Positions 10,332 through 18,525 of a stretch of DNA of 64,000 nucleotides are shown piece by piece. Numbering within the stretch: the stretch's first letter is position 1; each line of letters begins with the position of its first letter. The stretch is from Micromonospora narathiwatensis (GTDB taxonomy: Bacteria > Actinomycetota > Actinomycetes > Mycobacteriales > Micromonosporaceae). Made by a program: the position numbers and the translations under genes. Under the pieces are notes generated by a model. It saw only the letters and a list, made by a program, of their open reading frames with translations. It was not told the DNA's origin and did not search any database. The stretch spans positions 5,518,001 to 5,582,000 of the forward strand of contig NZ_LT594324.1 in NCBI RefSeq assembly GCF_900089605.1, in the 5' to 3' direction.

Positions 10332-11579
10332 GTGCGGGTTCTTCTTGTGGGTGGCGGGGGGCGGGAGCACGCGCTCGCGCTCGGGCTCGCCGCAGATCCG
10401 TCCGTCGAGGCGTTGATCGCGGCACCGGGTAATCCCGGGATCGCGGCGGTGGCCGAGCTGCGGGAGGTGAACGCCACCGACCCGGCGTCGGTCGCCGCGC
10501 TCGCCGTCGAGCTGGGCGCCGACCTGGTGGTGATCGGGCCGGAGGCGCCGCTGGTGGCCGGGGTCGCCGACGCGGTACGCGCCAAGGGCATCCCCGTGTT
10601 CGGCCCGTCGGCGGAGGCGGCCCGGCTGGAGGGCTCCAAGGCGTTCGCCAAGGACGTGATGACCGCCGCCGGCGTGCCCACCGCCCGCGCGTACACCTGC
10701 GAGGACCGGGCCAGCGCCGGTAGGGCGCTGGACGAGTTCGGGCCGCCGTACGTGGTGAAGAACGACGGGCTGGCCGCCGGCAAGGGCGTCGTGGTGACCG
10801 ACGACCGGGCGGTCGCCGAAGAGCATGCGGCGGAGTGCGGTCGGGTGGTGGTCGAGGAGTACCTGGCCGGGCCCGAGGTCTCCCTGTTCGTGGTCACCGA
10901 CGGGGAGGCGGCGCTGCCGCTGCTGCCCGCCCAGGACTTCAAGCGCGCCGGTGACGGCGACACCGGGCCGAACACCGGCGGCATGGGGGCGTACGCGCCG
11001 CTGCCCTGGGCGCCGGCCGGCCTGGTCGACGAGGTGATGCGCGACGTCGTGCACCCGACGCTGGCCGAGATGCGCCGCCGGGGCACCCCCTTCGCCGGCC
11101 TGCTCTACGTCGGCCTGGCGATCACCGCCGCCGGCCCCCGGGTGATCGAGTTCAACGCCCGTTTCGGCGACCCGGAGACCCAGGTCGTCCTCGCCCTGTT
11201 GGAGACGCCGCTCGCCGGCCTGCTGCACGCCGCCGCCACCGGCACCCTCGCCGCGCACCCGTCGCTGCGCTGGCGGGACGGCGCGGCGGTCACCGTCGTG
11301 GTCGCGGCGCAGGGATACCCGGCGGCACCGCGTACCGGCGACGTGATCACCGGCGCGGACCGCGCCGGGGTCATCCACGCCGGCACCCGCCGGGACGCCG
11401 ACGGCACGCTGCGCTCCGCCGGCGGCCGGGTCCTCTGCGGTACGGCCACCGGCCCCGACCTGCCCGCCGCGCGGGACGCCGCCTACGACCTGGTACGCGG
11501 CATCGAGCTGGCCGGCTCGCACCACCGCACCGATATCGCCGCCGCCGCGGTGAACGAACAGGTCACTATTCCGAGCTGA
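10332..11579 (+). CDS. purD: phosphoribosylamine–glycine ligase (GARS)
   Basis: A 415-residue ATP-grasp enzyme forming glycinamide ribonucleotide, the second step of purine synthesis. The N-terminal VRVLLVGGGGREHAL motif is typical. The middle shows GSKAFAKDVMTAAGVPTA, PYVVKNDGLAAGKGVVV (ATP-grasp lysine region), DFKRAGDGDTGPNTGGMGAY and VIEFNARFGDPETQ (metal ligands). I place the start at GTG 10332, with AGGA 8–9 nt upstream; ATG 10323 is in frame but overlaps that box. The length is usual (about 420 aa). The gene is followed by a convergent DMF-like gene. Confidence 0.97.
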   Translation: MRVLLVGGGGREHALALGLAADPSVEALIAAPGNPGIAAVAELREVNATDPASVAALAVELGADLVVIGPEAPLVAGVADAVRAKGIPVFGPSAEAARLEGSKAFAKDVMTAAGVPTARAYTCEDRASAGRALDEFGPPYVVKNDGLAAGKGVVVTDDRAVAEEHAAECGRVVVEEYLAGPEVSLFVVTDGEAALPLLPAQDFKRAGDGDTGPNTGGMGAYAPLPWAPAGLVDEVMRDVVHPTLAEMRRRGTPFAGLLYVGLAITAAGPRVIEFNARFGDPETQVVLALLETPLAGLLHAAATGTLAAHPSLRWRDGAAVTVVVAAQGYPAAPRTGDVITGADRAGVIHAGTRRDADGTLRSAGGRVLCGTATGPDLPAARDAAYDLVRGIELAGSHHRTDIAAAAVNEQVTIPS

Positions 11580-11658
11580 CCGGGCAACCCCGCTACCCCT
11601 TGCCTCCGTTTGATACCTGAGGCGAGGAGGTGGCCTGAGTGCCGGTGGATGTCGAGGG

Positions 11659-13176
11659 TTACCGCGAGGCCGGGGCGGATCGGTCGCCGGCCGGGGTGCG
11701 GCTGATGATCCGGTCGAGGAGGTTGGCGGTCGCCCGCTCGATCCGGTTGTCCCGGTGCCCGGGGCGGTTGAGCGCCATCGTCCAGTGCAGCGTCCCGCTC
11801 GCGAAGACCAGGGCACCCTGCGGCGTCTGGTAGAGGTGGGTGTGCTGCATGGCGTGCCGCCCCGAGCGGGTCCGGAACGGCGACGCGCTCAGCCTGGTCG
11901 CGGTGACGTTGACCGGCCGGGGTTGGGTCGGGTCGAAGCCGTCGGCCTCCCCGCCGACCAGCCCCGGGATCCGGTCCCCGTCGACGACCCGGGTGCCCGC
12001 CCAGAACCAGTGGTTGGCGGCCTGGACCACCAGCGGGACCGTGGCCCGGACGATGCCGTTGTACTGCACCCCGAGCAGCGCCTGCTCGGCCGGGCCGACC
12101 AGTCGCCAGGTGATCGTCGGGCCGGACTCGTCCTCGTCCGGGTCCGGCGTCTCCTTGGCGCAGGCGATCACCCGGTCGGGGCGGGCGTCGCCGGCGGGCC
12201 GGACCCGGATGTGCCAGTAGACGCTGTTCGCACCGAAGTACGCGAGGCTCACGCCGTCTTCGACCGCCCGTTCCGCCACCTGCCGCATCTCCCGCGACCA
12301 GTACTCGTCGTGCCCGCAGAACACCACGCCCCGGTGTCGGCTCGGATCGAGCCGCCCCGAGTGCAGGTCGAGGCTGCTCGCGTAGCTGATGTCGTAGCCG
12401 TTGCGCTCCAGCCACTGGATCGCGTCGTGGTCCTGACCCAGCGCGCCCGGCATACCGTGGTGGGCGTACGGCCGGTCGAAGGAGACCTCCCGTGCCCGTA
12501 GCGCCGGGCTGAGCCGCCCGGCCGGGGTGTAGCCGTTGTAGAGGCTCTTGCCGGACCGCCGGTCCATCGGCCACTGGTTGTACGCCTGCCACGTGGTCAC
12601 CGGCAGGACGACGCAGAGCGCGGCGGCCCGCCGGTCGTCGCGTACGACGAACGGGGTGCACCCGCGCCAGCCGTCGGCCGAGGTGAAGACCGCCTGGTAG
12701 AGACCGGAGGTCCAGTCGTCGGGCACCCGGAGGGTCCAGGACACCGGCCAGCGGCAGGCGATCGTCCCGGTCTCCGGGTCGGCGGGCGGCACCGGCTGCG
12801 GCGCGCCGACCAGGACCGGGCTGGTCAGCATGGTGCGCGCGCCGGCGCCGTCGTACCAGCCGAGCCGGTGGATGGTGATCTGGAACTTGCCGGCCGGGTT
12901 GACCGCGACGTGGAAGTCGATGGACTCGCCGGGGGCGACGCTGGTCGCCGAGGCGTACCCCTGGATCTGCCGCAGCCGGTCGTCGGAGGCCTGGGCACCG
13001 ACCGGCCACCAGGGCTCACCGGCCGCGCGGTTCTCCACCTCGACGAGCGAGGGCTGGCGGCGGGTCAGGGTGGCCCCGCGGCGCCGGCCGAGGCTGGGCT
13101 CGACGGTGCCGAGCGCGCTGGCGGAGACTCCGCCCAGAAGGAGACCGAGTGCCCAGCGCCGGCGAAGTCGGACCAT
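11659..13176 (-). CDS. secreted N,N-dimethylformamidase beta-subunit-like protein
   Basis: A 505-residue protein with an N-terminal signal: RLRRRWALGLLLGGVSASALG, basic then hydrophobic, possibly twin-arginine. The body matches the large-subunit-like family of N,N-dimethylformamidase: SIDFHVAVNPAGKFQITIHRLGWYDGAGAR at the Ig-like start, FVVRDDRRAAALCVVLPVTTWQAYNQW, LERNGYDISYASSLDLH, GHDEYWSREMRQ, and LVFASGTLHWTMALNR near the end. Real DMFase hydrolyses amides; this paralogue is widespread and its substrate is unknown. ATG 13176 has GGGAG upstream. It is the last of four minus-strand genes headed by the SCP2 gene, 96 nt after the acyl-CoA synthetase. Confidence 0.75.
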   Translation of the reverse strand: MVRLRRRWALGLLLGGVSASALGTVEPSLGRRRGATLTRRQPSLVEVENRAAGEPWWPVGAQASDDRLRQIQGYASATSVAPGESIDFHVAVNPAGKFQITIHRLGWYDGAGARTMLTSPVLVGAPQPVPPADPETGTIACRWPVSWTLRVPDDWTSGLYQAVFTSADGWRGCTPFVVRDDRRAAALCVVLPVTTWQAYNQWPMDRRSGKSLYNGYTPAGRLSPALRAREVSFDRPYAHHGMPGALGQDHDAIQWLERNGYDISYASSLDLHSGRLDPSRHRGVVFCGHDEYWSREMRQVAERAVEDGVSLAYFGANSVYWHIRVRPAGDARPDRVIACAKETPDPDEDESGPTITWRLVGPAEQALLGVQYNGIVRATVPLVVQAANHWFWAGTRVVDGDRIPGLVGGEADGFDPTQPRPVNVTATRLSASPFRTRSGRHAMQHTHLYQTPQGALVFASGTLHWTMALNRPGHRDNRIERATANLLDRIISRTPAGDRSAPASR

Positions 13177-13272
13177 CGGACTGCTCCCGGTAGTGAAGGA
13201 CCTGCCGGGACAGCCGGCGGAGGAAAACTACCATTGGGGGATCGGTCCCGTCCGTCCCCCGTTGGGCCGGAT

Positions 13273-14838
13273 TCAGCCGTAGTAGCGGCGCAGTTCGCGG
13301 CCGAGCACCTTGCCGGTGGCGTTGCGCGGCAGATACTTCACGAAGACCACGTCCCGGGGCACCGAGAAGCGGGCCAGGTAGTGCCGCACGTACTCGCGGA
13401 CCGCCTCCGGGTCGAGCGTCTCACCGGGACGCAGGGCCAGGAACGCGGCGAGCCGCTGGCCGTACTCCGGGTCGGGTACGCCGATCACCGCGACCTCGCG
13501 GACCTGGGGCAGGCGGGCGATCAGGTCCTCCACCTCGGAGGGGAAGACGTTCTCGCCCCCGGAGACGATCATGTCGTCGGCCCGCCCGTCGACGAAGAGC
13601 AGGCCGTCGGCGTCCAGCCGGCCCAGGTCGCCGGTGTCCAGCAGACCGTCGCGGCGCTCCCGGCCGGCCCCCGAGGTGTATCCCTCGAAGAGCATCTCGT
13701 TGCCGACGAAGATCCGCCCGACCTGGCCGTCCGGGACGGGGGCGCCGGCCTGGTCCAGGATCCTCAGCCGGGTGCCGTACGGGGGCCGGCCCGCGGTGTC
13801 GGGCGCGCGGCGCAGGTCGGCCGGGCCGGCGATGGACGCCCAGGAGACCTCGGTCGAGCCGTACAGGTTGTGGAGGACGTCGCCGTAGCGGTCCATGAAC
13901 GCGGTGGCCAGCCCGCCGGGGAGCGCGGAGCCGCTGACCGCGACCACCTTCAGCGGCGGGCGCGGGTCCGGCGGCGGCGCTTCCATCAGCCGTTGCAGCA
14001 TCACCGGTACGGCGAAGAGCGCGTCACAGGGCCGCTCCGCCAGGGCGGTCAGCGTGGCGGTCGGGTCGAACCGGCGGTGCAGCACGATCGTGGCGCGCAG
14101 CGCGAAGGCCACCTGGAGGGCGGCGTACCCCCAGGTGTGGAAGATCGGCGCGGCGATCAGCACGGCGTCCCGGGCGTGCAGCGGGATCCGGTCGATGATG
14201 GACACCAGCGGGCCGAAGCCGTTCGGCGTGGGCCGGCGGGCACCCTTGGGCGCGCCCGTGGTGCCCGAGGTGAGCACGATGGTCCGGCCGTCCCGCTCCG
14301 GCGGCTGGAGCTGCTCCCCGGGGATCGCGGCGGCGATCAACTCATCCCGGCCGCGTTCGTCGATCCGGAACACGTCGGCGGGGAGGCCGAGGACCCGCTC
14401 GGCGAACTCGGCGTCGTGCACCAGCACCCGCAGCCCCTGCTCCTCCGCCACGGTGGTGAGCTGCGCCGCGGAGAGCCCGGTGTTGACCAGTACGGCGTCC
14501 GCGCCGAGCAGCATCGCCGCGACGATCGCCTCGATCATCCCGTGGTGGTTGCGGCACAGCATGCCGATCCGGTCGCCGGCCCGGACGCCGAGCCCGGACC
14601 GCATCGAGCGGGCCAGCCGCTCCGACCGGTCCAGCAGCTCCTGGTACGTCAGCGTGCCGCCGTGCTCGTCGACCACCGCGGTACGCCCCGGATCACGCGC
14701 GGCGGCCTGGCGCAGCTCCCCGGCGAGGCTCCAGCCCCACCTGCGCAGCGCGCCGAGTTGGGCGGCGACCCGGACGGGCCGGCCCGGGTTGAGCAGTCCA
14801 CGTCGGGTCAGCGTGGCGACGACGAATGGCAGGTCCAT
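13273..14838 (-). CDS. acyl-CoA synthetase (AMP-forming, FadD-like)
   Basis: A 521-residue adenylate-forming enzyme activating a carboxylic acid, probably fatty or aromatic, to its CoA thioester. ANL-family motifs are TIVLTSGTTGAPKGARR (A3, P-loop), NLYGSTEVSW (A5), LLDTGDLGRLDADGLLFVDGR (A7/A8), and PRNATGKVLGRELRR with the catalytic C-terminal lysine (A10). The N-terminal GALRRWGWSLAGELRQAA segment is typical of one actinobacterial FadD clade. ATG 14838 has AAGGAG upstream. It sits 28 nt after the acyl-CoA dehydrogenase stop, in the same operon. Confidence 0.92.
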   Translation of the reverse strand: MDLPFVVATLTRRGLLNPGRPVRVAAQLGALRRWGWSLAGELRQAAARDPGRTAVVDEHGGTLTYQELLDRSERLARSMRSGLGVRAGDRIGMLCRNHHGMIEAIVAAMLLGADAVLVNTGLSAAQLTTVAEEQGLRVLVHDAEFAERVLGLPADVFRIDERGRDELIAAAIPGEQLQPPERDGRTIVLTSGTTGAPKGARRPTPNGFGPLVSIIDRIPLHARDAVLIAAPIFHTWGYAALQVAFALRATIVLHRRFDPTATLTALAERPCDALFAVPVMLQRLMEAPPPDPRPPLKVVAVSGSALPGGLATAFMDRYGDVLHNLYGSTEVSWASIAGPADLRRAPDTAGRPPYGTRLRILDQAGAPVPDGQVGRIFVGNEMLFEGYTSGAGRERRDGLLDTGDLGRLDADGLLFVDGRADDMIVSGGENVFPSEVEDLIARLPQVREVAVIGVPDPEYGQRLAAFLALRPGETLDPEAVREYVRHYLARFSVPRDVVFVKYLPRNATGKVLGRELRRYYG

Positions 14839-14866
14839 GACGCAGCACTCCTTCGGGAGGCGACGG

Positions 14867-16081
14867 TCAGCGGATCTGCATCCCGGAGATGGCCCGGGAG
14901 ATGACCAGTCGCTGGATCTCGGAGGTGCCCTCGAAGATGGTGTAGATCTTGGCGTCCCGATACCAGCGTTCGACCGGGTGGTCGCGCAGGAAGCCGGCGC
15001 CACCGAGCAACTGGACCGCCTTCTCGGTGACCGAGACGGCCACCTCGCCGGCCTTGAGCTTGGACATCGAGCCCTCGCCCGCGGTGAACGGCCGGTTGTT
15101 GCGACCCATCCAGGACGCCCGCCAGACCAGCAGCCGGGCCGCGTCGATCTCCATCCGCATGTCGGCGAGGGCGAACGCGACCGCCTGGTTCTCGATGATC
15201 GGCCGGCCGAACTGCACCCGTTCCCTGGCGTAGTCCAGTGCGTACTCGTACGCGGCGCGGGCCACGCCGAGCGCCTGCGCGCCGACGGTCGGGCGGGACA
15301 GCTCGAAGGTGCGCATCGCCGCCTGGCCGGAGGCGCGCCGCCCGGAACGCGCCCGGTCGAGCCGTTCCAGCAGTGCCTCCCGCTCACCCAGCAGGCAGCG
15401 CCCCGGCACCCGTACGTCGTCGAGGAAGACGTCGGCGGTGTGCGACGCGCGCAGCCCGAGCTTGCGCAGCTTGCGGGTGGCGGTCAGCCCCGGCGTGCCC
15501 GGCGGTACGACGAACGCCGCCTGCCCGCGCGAGCCCAGCTCCGGCTCGACCGAGGCGGTGACCACGTGCACCCCGGCGATCCCGCCGTTGGTGGCGTACG
15601 CCTTCTGCCCGTTCAGCACCCATTCGTCGGTGGCCTCGTCGTAGACCGCGCGGGTACGCATGGCTGCGACGTCCGAGCCGGCCTCCGGCTCGGTGGTGCA
15701 GAACGCGGCGACCGCCGGCTGTTCGAGGTCGCCGAAGCACTGCGGTACCCACTCGACGAGCTGGTCGGGGGTGCCGGCGCCGTAGATGGCGGCGACGGCC
15801 AGCGACGTGCCGAAGATGCTCAACCCGATGCCGGCGTCGCCCCAGAACAGCTCCTCGCTGGCGATCGGCAGGCTGAGGCCGGTGGGGTCGGCCCAGCAGG
15901 TGGCGAGGAACTCGAAGCCGTACAGGCCGACCTTCGCCGCCTCCTGGATGATCGGCCAGGGCGTCTCCTCGCGGGCGTCCCACTCGGCCGCGGCCGGGCG
16001 TACGACGTCGCTGGCGAAGCCGTGCACCCAGTCGCGGAGATCCCGCTGTTCCTCGTTCAGGTCGAGCGAGAACTCGGCCAC
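14867..16081 (-). CDS. acyl-CoA dehydrogenase
   Basis: A 404-residue flavoenzyme introducing the alpha-beta double bond into acyl-CoA (first beta-oxidation step). Domains run from the N-terminal helical part (LDLNEEQRDLRDWVHGFA) through the beta domain (AFCTTEPEAGSDVAAM, FAD/substrate binding) to the C-terminal helical part. IYTIFEGTSEIQRLVISRAI near the end holds the likely catalytic glutamate. VQLLGGAGFLRDHPVERWYRDAKI is the usual signature. GTG 16081 lies one base after the SCP2-gene stop, so the two are coupled. Confidence 0.95.
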   Translation of the reverse strand: MAEFSLDLNEEQRDLRDWVHGFASDVVRPAAAEWDAREETPWPIIQEAAKVGLYGFEFLATCWADPTGLSLPIASEELFWGDAGIGLSIFGTSLAVAAIYGAGTPDQLVEWVPQCFGDLEQPAVAAFCTTEPEAGSDVAAMRTRAVYDEATDEWVLNGQKAYATNGGIAGVHVVTASVEPELGSRGQAAFVVPPGTPGLTATRKLRKLGLRASHTADVFLDDVRVPGRCLLGEREALLERLDRARSGRRASGQAAMRTFELSRPTVGAQALGVARAAYEYALDYARERVQFGRPIIENQAVAFALADMRMEIDAARLLVWRASWMGRNNRPFTAGEGSMSKLKAGEVAVSVTEKAVQLLGGAGFLRDHPVERWYRDAKIYTIFEGTSEIQRLVISRAISGMQIR

Positions 16082-16082
16082 G

Positions 16083-16535
16083 TCAGGCCTTGGGGATGTC
16101 GAACAGGTTGGCGATGTTGGCGGCCAGGCCCAGGTCGCCCTTGGCCTTGAGCTTGCCGGTCATGAACATCATGACCGGGTTGCCGCCACCGGAGACGATC
16201 TTCAGGAAGTCGACCGGGCCCATGGTGAGGCTGAGCTTCGGGTCGCGGGCCGGGGCGTCCGAGACGGCGCAGGCGCCGTCCTCGATGACGATCTCGTAGG
16301 TGTCGGTGCCGCCGTCGGCGCGGCCGGTGACGTTCCAGTGGATGACCGCGTTGGTGGAGCCGGCGCGGTCGGCCCGGAACAGCGACGGCATCCGGCCGAA
16401 GACCTCGCTGAGGATCTTGCCGCGGCTCTCGCCGGACATGACCTGGGCGATCTTGTCGTCGGGGGTGGACTTGACCAGCTGCGCGAACTCCTTGGGGCTG
16501 ACGTTCGCGAAGTTGGCCGGGTCGAAGTCCGTCAT
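16083..16535 (-). CDS. SCP2 sterol-binding domain protein
   Basis: A 150-residue small lipid-carrier-like protein. The SCP2 fold is recognisable: GRMPSLFRADRAGSTNAVIHWNVTG, DTYEIVIEDGACAVSDAPARDPKLSLTM, then DFLKIVSGGGNPVMMFMTGKLKAKGDLGLAANIANLF, which is the classic ligand-tunnel C-terminus. Such proteins bind acyl chains or sterol-like ligands and are often partners of beta-oxidation enzymes. ATG 16535 has GAGAGGTG upstream. It is first of the fatty-acid operon and divergent from a TetR gene, with a 28-bp palindrome between them. Confidence 0.92.
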   Translation of the reverse strand: MTDFDPANFANVSPKEFAQLVKSTPDDKIAQVMSGESRGKILSEVFGRMPSLFRADRAGSTNAVIHWNVTGRADGGTDTYEIVIEDGACAVSDAPARDPKLSLTMGPVDFLKIVSGGGNPVMMFMTGKLKAKGDLGLAANIANLFDIPKA

Positions 16536-16569
16536 GGGGTGCACCTCTCGGAGCGGGGCCGACTTTGGT

Positions 16570-16597
16570 TACTCTGGCGTAACCTTACGCAGGAGTA
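16570..16597. promoter_or_regulatory. 28-bp palindromic TetR-type operator
   Basis: The arms TACTC..GCGTAA and TTACGC..GAGTA flank a CC centre; the only mismatches are the two bases inside each arm. It lies between the divergent SCP2 and TetR starts and 15 nt from the TetR start codon, where autorepression and operon repression are expected. Confidence 0.75.
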
Positions 16598-16611
16598 GGT
16601 ATGCTCGCAAG

Positions 16612-17250
16612 GTGTCCGGCACACCCGCCTTCAAGCGCCTGCCCCGGGCCGTACGCGAGCAGCAGATGCTCGACGCGGCGGTCAGGGTGTTCTCACGCAG
16701 GGGTTTTCACGCTGCCAGCATGGACGAGATCGCCGACGACGCCGGCATATCCAAGCCGATGGTCTACGCGTATCTCGGCACGAAGGAAGAACTCTTCGTC
16801 GCCTGTCTACACCGGGAAGGCACTCGGCTGATGGCGGCCATCGCCGGGGCGGCGGCCGCCGACCTGCCCGCCGACGAGCGGCTCTGGCGCGGGTTGCGCG
16901 CCTTCTTCGGCTTCGTCGGCGCGCACCGGGACGGCTGGGCCGTGCTCTACCGGCAGGCCCGCGGCTCCCAGCCGTTCGCCGCCGAACTGGCCGCCATGCG
17001 CAACCGGCTGGTCGAGGTGGTCGCCGGCATGCTCGACCACGCGCTCCGGGCCAGGGGGCGCGAGGTGAGCGCCACCGACCTGGAGGTCGTCGCGTACGCC
17101 CTGGTCGGCGCGAGCGAGTCGCTGGCCGACTGGCTCGCCGACCACCCGGAGGCGGACCCGGAGCGGACCGCCGGCCGGATGATGAACGTCGCCTGGCTCG
17201 GCGCCGACCAGCTCCTGCGCGGCGCCACCTGGCACCCGCCCGCCCAGTGA
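16612..17250 (+). CDS. TetR-family transcriptional regulator
   Basis: A 212-residue repressor-type regulator. The N-terminal DNA-binding domain is clear: RAVREQQMLDAAVRVFSRRGFHAASMDEIADDAGISKPMVYAYLGTKEELF. The C-terminal ligand domain is helical (LRAFFGFVGAHRDGWAVLYRQA, VVAYALVGASESLADWLADHPE), as in regulators sensing acyl-CoA or lipids. GTG 16612 is the first in-frame start that gives the family N-terminus; no strong Shine-Dalgarno is visible, so a leaderless or weakly initiated message is possible. The position opposite the fatty-acid operon and the palindrome suggest it controls that operon and itself (inference). Confidence 0.9.
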   Translation: MSGTPAFKRLPRAVREQQMLDAAVRVFSRRGFHAASMDEIADDAGISKPMVYAYLGTKEELFVACLHREGTRLMAAIAGAAAADLPADERLWRGLRAFFGFVGAHRDGWAVLYRQARGSQPFAAELAAMRNRLVEVVAGMLDHALRARGREVSATDLEVVAYALVGASESLADWLADHPEADPERTAGRMMNVAWLGADQLLRGATWHPPAQ

Positions 17251-17277
17251 GGAACGCCGGTGCCGCCGGCCGCCGGA

Positions 17278-18525
17278 TCAGACCGGCAGGAGGGTGGGTC
17301 GGCCGGCGGTGAGCTTGTCCTCGGCGGTCGGGCCGTGCGAGGTGAGCACGACCGGGGTGTCCAGGGCGTCGGCCACCGCCGTCGGCCAGTCGGCGGGCGG
17401 GGCGTCGTGGACCGGGCGGGCCCGCAGCAGGCGGGCGGTGAGCGCGGCCTGCCGGTCCAGGTCACCGGCGGGCCCCGGGACCAGCCGGTCGAGGGTGTCG
17501 TAGCGGCGGCAGATCCGCAGCTCCGGGCCGGCCAGATCGAGGTGGGTCAGCGCCAACCCGTCCACCCCGCCGACCACGTCGCGGGCGTACCGGTGGGCGA
17601 CCGCGTCGAAGTGGCCGAACCGGAACCGGCCCTGCCACGGGTTGGTCGGGTTGCGCGGATCGGTGAACGGCAGGGTCGGATCCTCGGTGACCAGGGGCCC
17701 GGGGCCGTGCCGGGTGGTGGTCACCCGGAGCACCCCGAGCCGCTGCGCGGTGCCAGCCAGGCCCGCCTCGGCGAGCAGCGCCTCGGCGTTCGCGAAGGTG
17801 GTGGTGCTCCACGTCGTGTACGGGTGGAAGCCGTGCCACTCGTCCAGCAGCACCCCCTGCGCCCCCTCGAAGACGCAGGTCCCCGCCCGCAGCACCCCGG
17901 CCAGGTACGCCCGGTCCACGATCGCCACCCGCCCGGCGAACCCGGCGTACGCGGGCAGGCAGTCCTCGACCGGCGGGACGTCCAGCGGGCCCAACTCGGC
18001 GGTGAGCCGGTCCCGCAGCGCGGCGAGCCGGCGGCGCAGCACCGCCGGGCGGCGGCAGTCCGCCACCCGGGGCGCCTCGTCGGGGTGGGCGAGACCGTAC
18101 GCGACGGCCTCACCCACCCCCAGCCCGCAGGAGCCGTGCCGGTCGGCTCCCCGGGCGATCTCCCGGGCCCGGTTCGCGGCCCGGTGGTACGGCGTGGCCA
18201 GCAGCGCCTCGCCGTCCGCGGTCAGCCGGTCGAGCGCGTCGGGCACGCCGACCGCCGTGAGATGGTCGGCCTCGGCCGCCAGCGCCAGCGGGTCCACCAC
18301 CACGTGCCGCGACAGGTGGGTACGCACCCCGGGGCGGAACGTTCCCGCGCCGAACTGGGCGAACGTGTGGTGTCGTCCGTCGCGCAGCACGACGTTGTGC
18401 GCCGCCTGCGCGCCCCCGTTGAACCGGACCACCGTGTGCACCGGCCGGCTCGCGCAGAGCCAGTCCACGACGGTGCCCTTGCCGGCGTCGCCGTAGCCGA
18501 GGTCGACCACCATCACGTGCCTCAC
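17278..18525 (-). CDS. diverged adenylosuccinate synthetase paralogue (PurA-like ligase)
   Basis: A 415-residue PurA homologue, but not PurA. The P-loop is LGYGDAGKGTVVDWL: the catalytic Asp and the P-loop Lys are kept, and Glu becomes Ala. The catalytic His is kept in GGAQAAHN, where PurA has [28 protein letters not shown] matches EGAQ..DHGTYPYVTS. The IMP-phosphate loop GTTGRGIGP is replaced by GSCGLGVGE. The aspartate/IMP loop TTGRxRRxGW becomes WQGRFRFGH, keeping both Arg. The guanine-binding TKLD becomes THLD. It is probably an active nucleotide ligase with altered substrates (inference). The GTG start overlaps the vWA-gene stop by 4 nt (GTGA). It is last of a four-gene operon. Confidence 0.85.
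   Translation of the reverse strand: MRHVMVVDLGYGDAGKGTVVDWLCASRPVHTVVRFNGGAQAAHNVVLRDGRHHTFAQFGAGTFRPGVRTHLSRHVVVDPLALAAEADHLTAVGVPDALDRLTADGEALLATPYHRAANRAREIARGADRHGSCGLGVGEAVAYGLAHPDEAPRVADCRRPAVLRRRLAALRDRLTAELGPLDVPPVEDCLPAYAGFAGRVAIVDRAYLAGVLRAGTCVFEGAQGVLLDEWHGFHPYTTWSTTTFANAEALLAEAGLAGTAQRLGVLRVTTTRHGPGPLVTEDPTLPFTDPRNPTNPWQGRFRFGHFDAVAHRYARDVVGGVDGLALTHLDLAGPELRICRRYDTLDRLVPGPAGDLDRQAALTARLLRARPVHDAPPADWPTAVADALDTPVVLTSHGPTAEDKLTAGRPTLLPV

Noticed and set aside
17278..18525. Calling the PurA paralogue PurZ (2-aminoadenine synthesis)
   Set aside because: The catalytic Asp is kept and no Z-genome partner genes (DNA polymerase, DatZ, MazZ) are present; left as a PurA-like ligase.
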